Origin: Luteococcus sp052116585
GTDB lineage: Bacteria; Actinomycetota; Actinomycetes; Propionibacteriales; Propionibacteriaceae
Direction of reading: 5' to 3'
DNA: 64,000 bases
NCBI RefSeq assembly: GCF_052116585.1
Contig: NZ_JBQKKT010000001.1
Coordinates: 124,001-188,000 of the forward strand
In this document: piece after piece, positions 44,606-52,380 of the stretch
Position numbering within the stretch: position 1 is the stretch's first letter
How the letters are laid out: every line of letters starts with the position of its first letter
The notes under the pieces: generated by a model
What the model saw: the letters and a program-made list of their open reading frames with translations, nothing else
Databases searched by the model: none
What the model was told of the DNA's origin: nothing
Program-made: the position numbers and the translations under genes

Positions 44606-45646
44606 ATGTTCCCCTTGTTGGGTCTCATGGTGCTGGGTGTCGAGGTGTGGCCGGGGCTGGGGGTGATGCCAGCACGAGGGCCGATCCTGCTCACGTTGCC
44701 GTGCATCGGACTGATGATCACGGGTTGGCGCTGGCGTGGTGGGCCCGTGGTGACTGCTGTCGGATGCCTGTTGGTGATGGGGTTCGTCGACCCGAGGATC
44801 GTTGCCATGACGCTGGTTGCCCCGATGCTCCAGGTGGTGCACGTGGTCCAGAACAGAGGATTCCCCTTGGGGGTGGGGATTTCCGGCATTGGCTATCTCT
44901 ACGCAGTCTGGGCCTCTATTCCGAACGCAACAAGTGCCTCGGACCATGTGGATATCTTGCTTGTCTGGGCCGTTGTCTATGCAATCTGCTGGGCCGTTGG
45001 CCTGCTACTTCCCGCATGGGTCACCTCGCGCGTGAGCTTCCTTGAAGGTGAGATCGAAAGGCAGCGATTCCAAATTGCGGCGGAGCTGCATGACACGGTG
45101 GCTCACGACCTTTCGCTGATCGTCATGACTGCTGAACGAGCGCGGGTCGATCCACAACTTGGCGGCCCAGAGGCACTGGGCCAGGTGGCGGAACGGGCTC
45201 GACGTGCCTCGATGCAATTGCGTGCTCTGATGACGCTCCTTGAGGTGGAGGCGGCACCGCCGTTGCTGGCCTTTCACAACGTGCTCGCCCACTCCAAGGA
45301 TGCGCTTGCGCGCGCCGGGTTTGAGTCATCTGTGATGGTCCAAGGTGATCTTGGCAGGATCACTTCCTCGACGGGTGACCTCTTGTCGCGGCTACTCCGC
45401 GAGGCCGTGAACAATGTTGTCCGCCACGGCAGTCCCTCCGGTGGGTGCGTCGTGCTGATCAATGTTGAGGAAACGGTTGTCGAGCTGGGCGTCACCAATG
45501 TGTGTCATCGACCCACTGGGGAGGTCAGACCGGGGGTGGGCTTGACCGGCATGCGGGATCGTGTTGAAGCTGCGGGGGGCACCATGACCGTTTCGTCTCA
45601 ATCTCCTGATTGGCGGCTGGCGCTGTCCGTGCCCATGCTGGGATGA
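44606..45646 (+). CDS. Sensor histidine kinase, NarL-type (HisKA_3)
   Basis: About 346 residues from ATG 44606. Several transmembrane helices fill the first 130 residues with no large extracellular sensor. Then comes the dimerisation/phosphoacceptor segment AELHDTVAHDLSLIVM (His about 154) and an ATPase domain with LREAVNNVVRHG (N box) and GVGLTGMRDRVEAAGG (G box). The start is uncertain: in-frame GTGs at 44552 and 44582 are alternatives. The probable partner regulator lies convergent, 11 bp downstream. Confidence 0.85.
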   Translation: MFPLLGLMVLGVEVWPGLGVMPARGPILLTLPCIGLMITGWRWRGGPVVTAVGCLLVMGFVDPRIVAMTLVAPMLQVVHVVQNRGFPLGVGISGIGYLYAVWASIPNATSASDHVDILLVWAVVYAICWAVGLLLPAWVTSRVSFLEGEIERQRFQIAAELHDTVAHDLSLIVMTAERARVDPQLGGPEALGQVAERARRASMQLRALMTLLEVEAAPPLLAFHNVLAHSKDALARAGFESSVMVQGDLGRITSSTGDLLSRLLREAVNNVVRHGSPSGGCVVLINVEETVVELGVTNVCHRPTGEVRPGVGLTGMRDRVEAAGGTMTVSSQSPDWRLALSVPMLG

Positions 45647-45657
45647 ATGATCTCGCG

Positions 45658-46272
45658 TCAGGGGTTCAGGTACCGCAGGGCCAATGCAGTCCGGTTTGCC
45701 ACGCCGAAATGTCGGCACAGGCGGACGAGCGCCTTCTTCACAGTTGATTCGGACAGGAAGAGCGTGGCTGCAATTTCTTGGTTCGAGGCGCCTCTGCACA
45801 ACAGGTCCAGAATCTCCTGCTCCCGGGACGTGAGGTCCGGGTGTTTCGGCTGCGACCCGGATGTCGAAATATTGGCGGAATTTCGAAAGGCGGGTGAGGT
45901 GGTGCTGATGGAAGAGTTGGCAAGACGGATGGCTGCCAGCAGACTCTCGGGTGCCAGGTCCTTGGTGAGCGTTCCCATGACATTTGGGGTGGGTCGCCAG
46001 GTCTTGTGCAGATCCGACGGATAGGACGTGAGGAGCAGGATTCGGACGCCTTCGTGCAGGGTGGCAAGTCGTTCGGCAACCTCGGGACCACTCATCGTGG
46101 GCATCCGGACATCCAGGATCAGAACATCGAGCTCGTCCTTGGAGGCGCGCTCGACAACCTCATGCCCGGAGCCGTAGCTGCCTGACAGCTCGACAGTGGG
46201 GTCGGTCCTGAGATAGGCGGCGAGCAACTCTCGCACCATGGGGTCGTTGTCGCACACCCCAACGCGGATCAC
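45658..46272 (-). CDS. LuxR/NarL-family response regulator
   Basis: A 204-residue regulator: receiver domain with acidic pocket CDND (7-10), phospho-acceptor Asp 54 in LILDVRMP, and Ser/Thr and Lys switch residues (LLTSYP, TLTKD); C-terminal LuxR helix-turn-helix (LTSREQEILDLLCRG to LSESTVKKALVRL). GTG 46272 follows GAGGAAG by 5 nt. It converges with the kinase instead of following it. It is the best candidate to bind the CCGATCGG dyads. Confidence 0.9.
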   Translation of the reverse strand: MIRVGVCDNDPMVRELLAAYLRTDPTVELSGSYGSGHEVVERASKDELDVLILDVRMPTMSGPEVAERLATLHEGVRILLLTSYPSDLHKTWRPTPNVMGTLTKDLAPESLLAAIRLANSSISTTSPAFRNSANISTSGSQPKHPDLTSREQEILDLLCRGASNQEIAATLFLSESTVKKALVRLCRHFGVANRTALALRYLNP

Positions 46273-46299
46273 GGGGCTTCCTCAGTCCTCGTCGTGGCG

Positions 46300-47100
46300 C
46301 TAGTCGGGCCTCAGGGCGTGCACAGCAGCCTCGTGCAGCAGACCATTCGTGGCGATGGCGCCCGGGCCGGCAACACCGTCCTGACCATCCAGGTTCGTGA
46401 AACGGCCGCCCGCCTCGCGGACGATGACGTCCAGGGCGGCCATGTCGTGCAGCGCCAGCTCGGGCTCACTCGCGACGTCGACAGCGCCCTCGGCCACCAA
46501 CATGTAGCTCCAGAAGTCACCGTAGGCGCGGGTGCGCCAGCTCTCGCGCAACAGGTTCACGAAGTTCTGGCCGCGTCCCGAGGTCATCCACCCGTCGAGG
46601 GAGGAGTAGCTGAAGGAGGAGTCCGACAGGGCACCGACGCGGGAAACCTGGATGCGCTCGCCCTTGAGCAAGGTCTTTCCGGCGTAGGCTCCGTCGCCCT
46701 TGCTGGCCCACCAGCGTCGCCCCAGGGCAGGAGCACTCACCACCGAGGCGACGACCTCGTCGTTGACCATCAGTGCGATCAGTGTCGCCCAGACCGGGAC
46801 GCCACGGACATAGTTCTTGGTGCCGTCGATCGGGTCGATCACCCAGCGGCGGGGACCCCACCCGGTGTCGTCGCCCTCCTCACCGTGCACGGCGTCCCGG
46901 GGGCGGGCCTTGGCCAGCGTCGTCCGGATCGCCTCCTCCGTGGCGATGTCGGCATCGGAGACCGGAGTCATGTCCGGCTTCGTGTCGATCCGAAGGTCGC
47001 CGGAGCGGAAGCGGCTCATCGTGATCGAATCCGCATTGTCGGCCAGCAGGTGGGCCAACCGGAGGTCATCGGTGTAGTTCTCGCGATTCAGGGGCGCCAT
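46300..47100 (-). CDS. hisN: Histidinol-phosphatase, inositol-monophosphatase fold
   Basis: A 266-residue Mg-dependent phosphatase: EEGDD (metal), VIDPIDGTKNY (about 87-97) and a C-terminal ALHDMAALDVIVREAGG. In actinobacteria this subgroup hydrolyses histidinol phosphate in histidine synthesis, and hisN commonly lies beside rsgA and aroA as it does here. Inositol monophosphatase is the alternative. ATG 47100 is chosen because TAGTGT lies 7 nt upstream. Confidence 0.8.
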   Translation of the reverse strand: MAPLNRENYTDDLRLAHLLADNADSITMSRFRSGDLRIDTKPDMTPVSDADIATEEAIRTTLAKARPRDAVHGEEGDDTGWGPRRWVIDPIDGTKNYVRGVPVWATLIALMVNDEVVASVVSAPALGRRWWASKGDGAYAGKTLLKGERIQVSRVGALSDSSFSYSSLDGWMTSGRGQNFVNLLRESWRTRAYGDFWSYMLVAEGAVDVASEPELALHDMAALDVIVREAGGRFTNLDGQDGVAGPGAIATNGLLHEAAVHALRPD

Positions 47101-47107
47101 GCAGGCC

Positions 47108-47113
47108 ACACTA
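47108..47113 (-). promoter_or_regulatory. -10 box (TAGTGT) for hisN
   Basis: TAGTGT on the minus strand followed by 7 nt and ATG 47100. It lies in the short gap after the rsgA stop, so hisN can be transcribed apart from aroA-rsgA. Confidence 0.4.
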
Positions 47114-47127
47114 GCGGGTGCGGCCTC

Positions 47128-48150
47128 TCAGAGCTCCCACTCCTTGAGGCGACCTGCCTGCCACATGCGTCGGTAGCTGTCGAGCCGAGCAGCTCCCAGG
47201 TCACCGCGGGCCGCCGCAGCATCCAGGCCACACTCCGGATCATTGGCACCGTGCTGGCAGCCGCGCGGGCACTCGTCGGTGAAGCGTTGCAGGTCGCCAA
47301 AGGCCGCAAGCACGGACTCGGGGGTCACGTGGGACAGGCCGAAGCTGCGCACTCCGGGGGTGTCGATCACCCAGCCGTCCTCGTCGGGCAGCTCCAGTGC
47401 CATGGCACTGGTGGACGTGTGCCGCCCCCGTCCCGTGACGTCATTGACCACGCCAGTGGAGCGGTTCACCCCCGGGATCAGCGCGTTGACCAGGGTGGAC
47501 TTGCCGACTCCCGAATGGCCGACGAAGACGGTGATGTGCCCCGCGAGCAGCTCTCGGACGGGGGAGAGGTCAGCGCCCGGTTCGGTCACCACGACCGGCA
47601 CGTCGAGTGGGGTGTAGGCGGCCACCAGCTCGTCGGGTGAGGCGAGGTCTGCCTTGGTGAGGCAGAGGATCGGGCTGACGCCGGCGTCATAGGCGGCCAC
47701 CATGATCCGGTCGATCATGCCCATCCGGGGTGGCGGATCCGCCAGGGCGGTGACGATCATGATCTGGTCGGCATTGGCGACGATCGGACGTTCGAACGGG
47801 TCGGTGTCGTCCGCGGTCCGGCGCAGGACGGTTCTGCGTTCCTCCACCGCGACGATTCGGGCCAGGGTTCCCTCGTCGCCGGAGACATCCCCGTCCAACC
47901 GGACCATGTCACCGACGATGACACCCTTGCGTCCCAGCTGCCGAGCCTTGGTCGCGGTGACCAGCACGTCGTCCAACTGGCAGCGATAGCGGCCGCGGTC
48001 AATGGTGATCACGCGGCCGATCGGCAGCTCGGAGTAGTCGGGGCGGTCCTTGGTACGCGGGCGGCTCCGCTTTCCCGGACGGTCGAAGCTCTCCAGATCG
48101 TCGGAGCGCAGGTTGCGGCCCATCGCCCCCCGCACGGCGCGCGGGCTCAT
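47128..48150 (-). CDS. rsgA: Ribosome small subunit-dependent GTPase RsgA
   Basis: A 340-residue circularly permuted GTPase that helps mature the 30S subunit. It has an OB-fold N-terminal part (GRVITIDRGRYRCQL), G4-like LTKADL, then G1 GHSGVGKSTLVNAL and G3 DTPGVRSFGL, and a C-terminal zinc site (CPRGCQHGANDPECG). ATG 48150 overlaps the aroA stop by 4 bp; the frame upstream lies in aroA. Confidence 0.93.
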   Translation of the reverse strand: MSPRAVRGAMGRNLRSDDLESFDRPGKRSRPRTKDRPDYSELPIGRVITIDRGRYRCQLDDVLVTATKARQLGRKGVIVGDMVRLDGDVSGDEGTLARIVAVEERRTVLRRTADDTDPFERPIVANADQIMIVTALADPPPRMGMIDRIMVAAYDAGVSPILCLTKADLASPDELVAAYTPLDVPVVVTEPGADLSPVRELLAGHITVFVGHSGVGKSTLVNALIPGVNRSTGVVNDVTGRGRHTSTSAMALELPDEDGWVIDTPGVRSFGLSHVTPESVLAAFGDLQRFTDECPRGCQHGANDPECGLDAAAARGDLGAARLDSYRRMWQAGRLKEWEL

Positions 48151-49472
48151 CGGGTGGTCCCCAGCATGCCGGTCCACAGCTGGTCGAAGTCATTGATCGT
48201 CTTGGTGGTGCAGGCCACGTCATCCACTCGGCACCCGGGAACCACCAGGCCCAGCAGGACCGCGGTGTGCACCATGCGGTGGTCGGCATAGCTGCGCAGC
48301 AGCGCGGGAACCAGGCCCGTTCCAGCGGGGCCCACGCCGACGATCTCCAGCCCGTCGGCGGTCTGCCGCACCGTGCCACCGACGCGGCCCAGCTCGGATT
48401 CCAGTGCGGCCAGTCGATCCGTTTCGTGGCCCCGGATGTGGGCCACACCTCGAATCACACTGGTTCCGGAGGCGAGCAGCGCCAGGGCCGCCACCACGGG
48501 GGTCAGTTCGCTGGAATCGTGCAGGTCCACGTCGATCGCGGCCAGCCCACCGGATCCGCTGACGGTCAGCTCGTCGCCGACGAGCTCCACGTGCGCCCCC
48601 ATCCGGGTCAGCACATCACGAATCCGGTCGCCGCCCTGGGTCGTGTCCGCGGGCCAGCCGGGCACGGTGGTGCTGCCACCGGTCAGGGCTGCGGCGGCCA
48701 GGAAGACGGCGGCACTGGTCAGGTCGGGTTCGATGCGTTGGTCGAGGGCGTGCACGGGGCCGGGCTCCACCTCCCACAGGTCGGCCTCCACCTCTCGCAC
48801 GCTCACCCCACGCTCGTGGAGCATGGCGACGGTCATGTCCACATGAGGACGGCTGGGCACGGCTCGGCCCTCGTCCGAGACATGACGCAGCCGCAGGCCA
48901 TTGGGGAAGCGGGCGCCGGCCAGCAGGAGGCCGGAGACGAACTGGCTGGATCCGCTGGCGTCGATGGTGACCTCGCGTCCGCCCAGGTGCTGCGATCCGG
49001 TCACCGTGCAGGGGATCGCGTCGCCCTCCACGTGGGCGCCGAGCTGGCGCAGGCCTTCCAGGATGGGGGAGAGCGGACGCTGGCTGGCCTCGGGATCCCC
49101 CGTGAACTGGGTTTGGCCGTCGGCCGTCGCGGCCAGCGGTGGGACGAAGCGCATGACGGTACCCGCCAGGCCGCAGTCGATGGGATCCTCCGGCGTCCGG
49201 AAGGTTGTCGGCGGATGCACCTGAACCCGGCCGCCGTCGGCCTCGATGCCGACCCCCAGTTGCGCCAGCGCCCTGCGCATCAGTGCGGTGTCGCGGGCGT
49301 CCAGAGCTCCGGTGATGGTGCTGGGGCCATCGGCCAGGGCGGCGAGCAGCAGTGCCCTGTTGGTCTCGGACTTGGAGCCGGGGACCTCCACCCGGGCATG
49401 GAACGACCCTGGCGCGACGGGAATCGGCCAGGGCTCGTTCGGGCTGTGCAGGGGCGTCACGTCTGTGGTCAC
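48147..49472 (-). CDS. aroA: 3-phosphoshikimate 1-carboxyvinyltransferase (EPSP synthase)
   Basis: A 441-residue enzyme of the shikimate pathway. Substrate-binding GSKSETNRALLLAALADG (about 32-49), AGTVMRFV, SSQFVSGLLLAG and the C-terminal YADHRMVHTAVLLGL are characteristic. The start is GTG 49472; CACAAT lies 6 nt upstream, possibly a leaderless start. It leads aroA-rsgA and possibly hisN. Confidence 0.93.
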   Translation of the reverse strand: MTTDVTPLHSPNEPWPIPVAPGSFHARVEVPGSKSETNRALLLAALADGPSTITGALDARDTALMRRALAQLGVGIEADGGRVQVHPPTTFRTPEDPIDCGLAGTVMRFVPPLAATADGQTQFTGDPEASQRPLSPILEGLRQLGAHVEGDAIPCTVTGSQHLGGREVTIDASGSSQFVSGLLLAGARFPNGLRLRHVSDEGRAVPSRPHVDMTVAMLHERGVSVREVEADLWEVEPGPVHALDQRIEPDLTSAAVFLAAAALTGGSTTVPGWPADTTQGGDRIRDVLTRMGAHVELVGDELTVSGSGGLAAIDVDLHDSSELTPVVAALALLASGTSVIRGVAHIRGHETDRLAALESELGRVGGTVRQTADGLEIVGVGPAGTGLVPALLRSYADHRMVHTAVLLGLVVPGCRVDDVACTTKTINDFDQLWTGMLGTTR

Positions 49473-49494
49473 GCCCCGATTGTGGCAGGTGTGG

Positions 49495-50076
49495 TCACGA
49501 GAGGAGGGACTCGACCTGCTTGCCGAACTGTTCGGCCTGCTTGCGGCCCTGCTTCTCGTACTTCTTGGCCTGCTTCTCCAGCTGCTTCTTCTCCTTGGCG
49601 GCCGCCTTGCTGATGGCCTGGGCCTGCTTGTTGGCGCGGTAGGAGAGCGACGGCTTGCCCTGCGTGTCCTGGCTGGCGATCAGTGCGGCACCCAGCAGGG
49701 CAACATTGCGGAGCATCAGGGAGCGAGCGGCGGTCTTCTCCTCAGCCGACGCGCCCTTGGCAGGACGCGAGGCCAGGACGTGGGGCACCATCGAGGCGCC
49801 CAGGACTCCTGCGGAGAGGCGCCGACCCAGGCCGGTGGCCAGACCGAGACCGCCGAGCACCTGGGCGATGCCGGTGGCGCGCACCAGGGTCTTGGTCTCC
49901 TCGGGAACATAGGTGGCGACGCTCGGGGGCGCCACCTGCTGGACCAGGGGCACGACCTTGCGAGCGATCGGCTCGGCGTCCGCGACCATCGATTCCGGCT
50001 TGGCCGCGGCCTTCGCGCCGTTGACAACGAAGAAACTGGCGAGCATGGTTCGCCCGGCTGCACGAGTGAGGTTCAT
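49495..50076 (-). CDS. DoxX family membrane protein
   Basis: A 193-residue protein with about four helices (first at 9-22) and the DoxX-type ATGIAQVLGGLGLATG (about 67-82), followed by a long Lys/Gln-rich helical tail (about 140-190) that may be a coiled coil. Function unknown; DoxX relatives are linked to membrane redox functions. AGGAAGG lies just before ATG 50076. Confidence 0.8.
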   Translation of the reverse strand: MNLTRAAGRTMLASFFVVNGAKAAAKPESMVADAEPIARKVVPLVQQVAPPSVATYVPEETKTLVRATGIAQVLGGLGLATGLGRRLSAGVLGASMVPHVLASRPAKGASAEEKTAARSLMLRNVALLGAALIASQDTQGKPSLSYRANKQAQAISKAAAKEKKQLEKQAKKYEKQGRKQAEQFGKQVESLLS

Positions 50077-50147
50077 GCTTCCTTCCTATCGGAGCACCCG
50101 AGAGCGTCACAAGGGATTGCGCACTGGGCGAAACTGCCTCCCTTTCT

Positions 50148-50189
50148 CTGGCAACATTCCTGTCGCTGGCAACCTCCCTGTCGCTGGCA
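50148..50189. repeat. 18-bp tandem repeat upstream of the SRAP gene
   Basis: Units 50148-50165 and 50166-50183 and a partial third share CTGGCAAC and CCTGTCG. They lie 30-70 bp before the SRAP start, in its promoter region. Confidence 0.65.
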
Positions 50190-50204
50190 GGGGGGCCCAG
50201 TCGC

Positions 50205-50210
50205 TAGCGT
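50205..50210 (+). promoter_or_regulatory. -10 box (TAGCGT) for the SRAP gene
   Basis: TAGCGT is followed by 7 nt and ATG 50218, the leaderless arrangement. Confidence 0.45.
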
Positions 50211-50217
50211 GGACACC

Positions 50218-51000
50218 ATGTGTGGGCGATACGCGGCATCGGCGAGCCAGGACCTGCTGGTGGAGACCTTCGAGGTTGACGAGGTGGTGGAGCTGGAGAG
50301 CCTCCCTCCGCTGGCGCCGCGGTACAACATCGCGCCCACCGATCCCGTCCCGGCGATCGTGGAGCGTCACGACCGGGTGACGGGCGGGGTGCGACGCAAG
50401 CTCGTGCGCCCCCGCTGGGGTCTGGTTCCCAGCTGGGCCAAGGACCGCAGCCGGGCGGCCAGCCTGATCAATGCCCGCAGCGAGACGGTGGACAGCAAAC
50501 CGTCCTTCCGCAAGGCCTTCACGCATCGACGCTGTCTCCTGCCCGCCGACGGCTACTACGAGTGGTACACCCGCCCCGCTGACAGCGGCACTGGACGTCC
50601 CACCAAGCAGCCGTACTGGATCCACCCGGTGGCTGGTCACGACGACGTCCCGCTCATGGTGATGGCCGGGCTCTACGAGTTCTGGCGTGATCCCGCCCTG
50701 CCCGCAGAGCACCCCGACGCCTGGCTCACCACCTGCACCGTCATCACCACCCAGGCCAGTGACGCCCTGGGCCGGATCCACGACAGGATGCCCATGCAGG
50801 TACGGCGTCGAGACTGGCAGGACTGGCTGGACCCAGACCTGAACGATCCGCTGGCGGTGCACGACCTGCTGCATGCCCCGGCACCGGACGAGATGACCGC
50901 GCACCCCGTCTCACCCCTCGTGGGGCAGGTGCGCAATGACTCGCCGAACCTGGTCGAACCCCTGCCCGACGGCGGCGATGCCCCCACGCTGCTCGCCTGA
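50218..51000 (+). CDS. SOS response-associated peptidase / abasic-site shield (SRAP, YedK/HMCES)
   Basis: A 260-residue SRAP protein. Met1 is followed by catalytic Cys2 (MCGRYA), which forms a thiazolidine crosslink with abasic sites in single-stranded DNA. Other conserved parts are YNIAPTDPVPAI, WGLVPSWAKD, NARSETVDSKPSFRKAF, CLLPADGYYEWY and RIHDRMPM. It protects abasic sites during replication. The start is certain because Cys must be residue 2. In mycobacteria an SRAP gene (Rv3226c) also lies between sigH and aroA. Confidence 0.93.
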   Translation: MCGRYAASASQDLLVETFEVDEVVELESLPPLAPRYNIAPTDPVPAIVERHDRVTGGVRRKLVRPRWGLVPSWAKDRSRAASLINARSETVDSKPSFRKAFTHRRCLLPADGYYEWYTRPADSGTGRPTKQPYWIHPVAGHDDVPLMVMAGLYEFWRDPALPAEHPDAWLTTCTVITTQASDALGRIHDRMPMQVRRRDWQDWLDPDLNDPLAVHDLLHAPAPDEMTAHPVSPLVGQVRNDSPNLVEPLPDGGDAPTLLA

Positions 51001-51038
51001 TCGGCGGCGGCCGACCGCACGTCGCTTCGGCCGGGCGC

Positions 51039-51065
51039 GGAATAAAGATCCCGGCACGGTGCGTT
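51039..51065 (+). promoter_or_regulatory. Candidate SigH/SigR-type promoter of sigH
   Basis: GGAAT (51039-51043) and CGTT ending at 51065 are separated by 19 bp counted to GTT. The known SigR/SigH consensus is GGAAT-N16 to 18-GTT, so spacing is one base long. Autoregulation of this sigma factor is known in relatives. Transcription would start near 51073. Confidence 0.5.
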
Positions 51066-51151
51066 CCCCAGTCGTGATGAAGCTCCTCGAACGACCAGTG
51101 CAAGGGCACGCCGCCGCGACGTCGCCGCAGGATTCGGTACTGTCGTACGTG

Positions 51152-51835
51152 ATGACTCTTCCAGGTGCAACCCATGACGAGCTGGACGCCGCCGCGGACC
51201 AGCAGTCCACCACGCCCATCGGCGAGCTCGAGGAGGTCTTCGCCAGCGAGGAGACTGACGAGCAGCGGGCCGCACGTTTCGAGCGCGACGCCATGGTCTA
51301 CCTCGACCAGCTGTACGGCGCCGCCCTGCGGATGACTCGTAATCCCGCCGACGCCGAGGACGTCGTGCAGGAGACCTACGCCAAGGCTTTCAGCTCCTTC
51401 CACCAGTTCACGCCGGGCACCAATCTGAAGGCGTGGCTGTACCGCATCCTCACCAACACCTACATCAACAGCTACCGCAAGGCGCAGCGACAGCCGCAGA
51501 CCACCGGCGGGGCCGATGTCGAGGACTGGCAGCTCGCCCAGGCCGAGTCCCACACCTCGACCGGACTGCGTTCAGCGGAGATGGAGGCGCTCGACCGAAT
51601 TCCGGACGGCGCGGTCCTCGAGGCACTGAACTCGCTGTCGCCGGACTTCCGTACCGCGGTCCTCCTGGCCGATGTCGAAGGCTTCGCCTACAAGGAGATC
51701 GCCGAGATCATGGGCACTCCGATCGGTACCGTCATGTCTCGGCTGAACAGGGGTCGCTCGCAGCTGCGCGCCAAGCTCGCCGACCACGCCCGTCGCGAAG
51801 GCATCGTGCGTTCGGCAGGTGACTCGAATGAGTGA
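51152..51835 (+). CDS. sigH: ECF RNA polymerase sigma factor SigH/SigR
   Basis: About 227 residues; controls the thiol-oxidative and heat stress response. Region 2: ETDEQRAARFERDAMVYLDQ, RMTRNPADAEDVVQETYAKA, LKAWLYRILTNTYINSYRK. Region 4: LSPDFRTAVLLADVEGFAYK, EIAEIMGTPIGTVMSRLNRG. ATG 51152 gives an N-terminus close to M. tuberculosis SigH; an in-frame ATG at 51077 would add 25 residues and could make a long isoform like SigR' of Streptomyces. Its stop overlaps the anti-sigma gene by 8 bp. Confidence 0.9.
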   Translation: MTLPGATHDELDAAADQQSTTPIGELEEVFASEETDEQRAARFERDAMVYLDQLYGAALRMTRNPADAEDVVQETYAKAFSSFHQFTPGTNLKAWLYRILTNTYINSYRKAQRQPQTTGGADVEDWQLAQAESHTSTGLRSAEMEALDRIPDGAVLEALNSLSPDFRTAVLLADVEGFAYKEIAEIMGTPIGTVMSRLNRGRSQLRAKLADHARREGIVRSAGDSNE

Positions 51836-52091
51836 GCTGCACGAGGAGGATGCGTGTGTGCGAGCACTGGGGCAGGTGCAGGCCTTTCTGCACGGCGAAC
51901 TCGATGAGCACGACGAGGACCTGATTCGCCTGCACTTGGACGCCTGTGAGAAGTGTCTGGAGAACTTCGACGTGGAACAGGCCATCAGCGCGCTCGTGCG
52001 GCGCTGCTGTCCTCCGACGCACGCCAGCTCCGAGTTGCGGATGCGCATCGTCTCACTGTCGGTGACCATGCGCGGCGAACAGGATTCCTGA
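51828..52091 (+). CDS. rsrA: Zinc anti-sigma factor, RsrA/RshA family
   Basis: An 87-residue redox-sensing anti-sigma factor. The ZAS motif is HLDACEKC (His36, Cys40, Cys43), with Cys10 upstream and a CC pair at 60-61, matching the zinc ligands and disulfide partners of RsrA. Oxidation would release zinc and free SigH. It overlaps sigH by 8 bp for balanced synthesis. A hairpin follows 20 bp after the stop. Confidence 0.92.
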   Translation: MSELHEEDACVRALGQVQAFLHGELDEHDEDLIRLHLDACEKCLENFDVEQAISALVRRCCPPTHASSELRMRIVSLSVTMRGEQDS

Positions 52092-52110
52092 CCTACGCGC
52101 CCCACACACG

Positions 52111-52144
52111 ATTCAGCCCCCGACCAGACGGTCGAGGGCTGAAT
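52111..52144. terminator. Convergent terminator between rsrA and the bL37 gene
   Basis: ATTCAGCCC (52111-52119) pairs with GGGCTGAAT (52136-52144); after one mismatch CGAC pairs with GTCG. It serves rsrA (plus) and bL37 (minus). Confidence 0.7.
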
Positions 52145-52168
52145 GTGTTGTTGCTCTGTGGTGCGGAA

Positions 52169-52243
52169 TCAGGCGTTGGGACGCTTGCCGTGATTCGCGC
52201 CATTGTTCTTGCGAGAGCGACGCTTGCGTCCACGCTTGCTCAT
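52169..52243 (-). CDS. Ribosomal protein bL37-like 24-aa peptide
   Basis: A 24-residue, strongly basic peptide (MSKRGRKRRSRK, then ANHGKRPNA). It matches the actinobacterial AURKAIP1/COX24-domain protein known as bL37 in mycobacterial 50S subunits. ATG 52243 has GAGGAG 5 nt upstream. It is too short for routine gene finders. Confidence 0.88.
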   Translation of the reverse strand: MSKRGRKRRSRKNNGANHGKRPNA

Positions 52244-52367
52244 GACGACTCCTCATCCAGGTCTTTGGTCAGCGACGGCACCCGCGGTGCCGCGCTCCCG
52301 GCTGCGCCGGGCACGAGACACGATTATTCCACCCGGGGCCCCGGGGACGCCAAATCGGCGCGCTGGC

Positions 52368-52373
52368 TAGGGT
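52368..52373 (+). promoter_or_regulatory. -10 box (TAGGGT) for pdtaS
   Basis: TAGGGT is followed by 7 nt and ATG 52381; this supports that start over ATG 52390. Confidence 0.45.
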
Positions 52374-52380
52374 AGTGGGC

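Noticed and set aside
46294..47640. 448-codon plus-strand frame opposite hisN and rsgA
   Set aside because: It spans two well-recognised genes in antisense and has no domain of its own.
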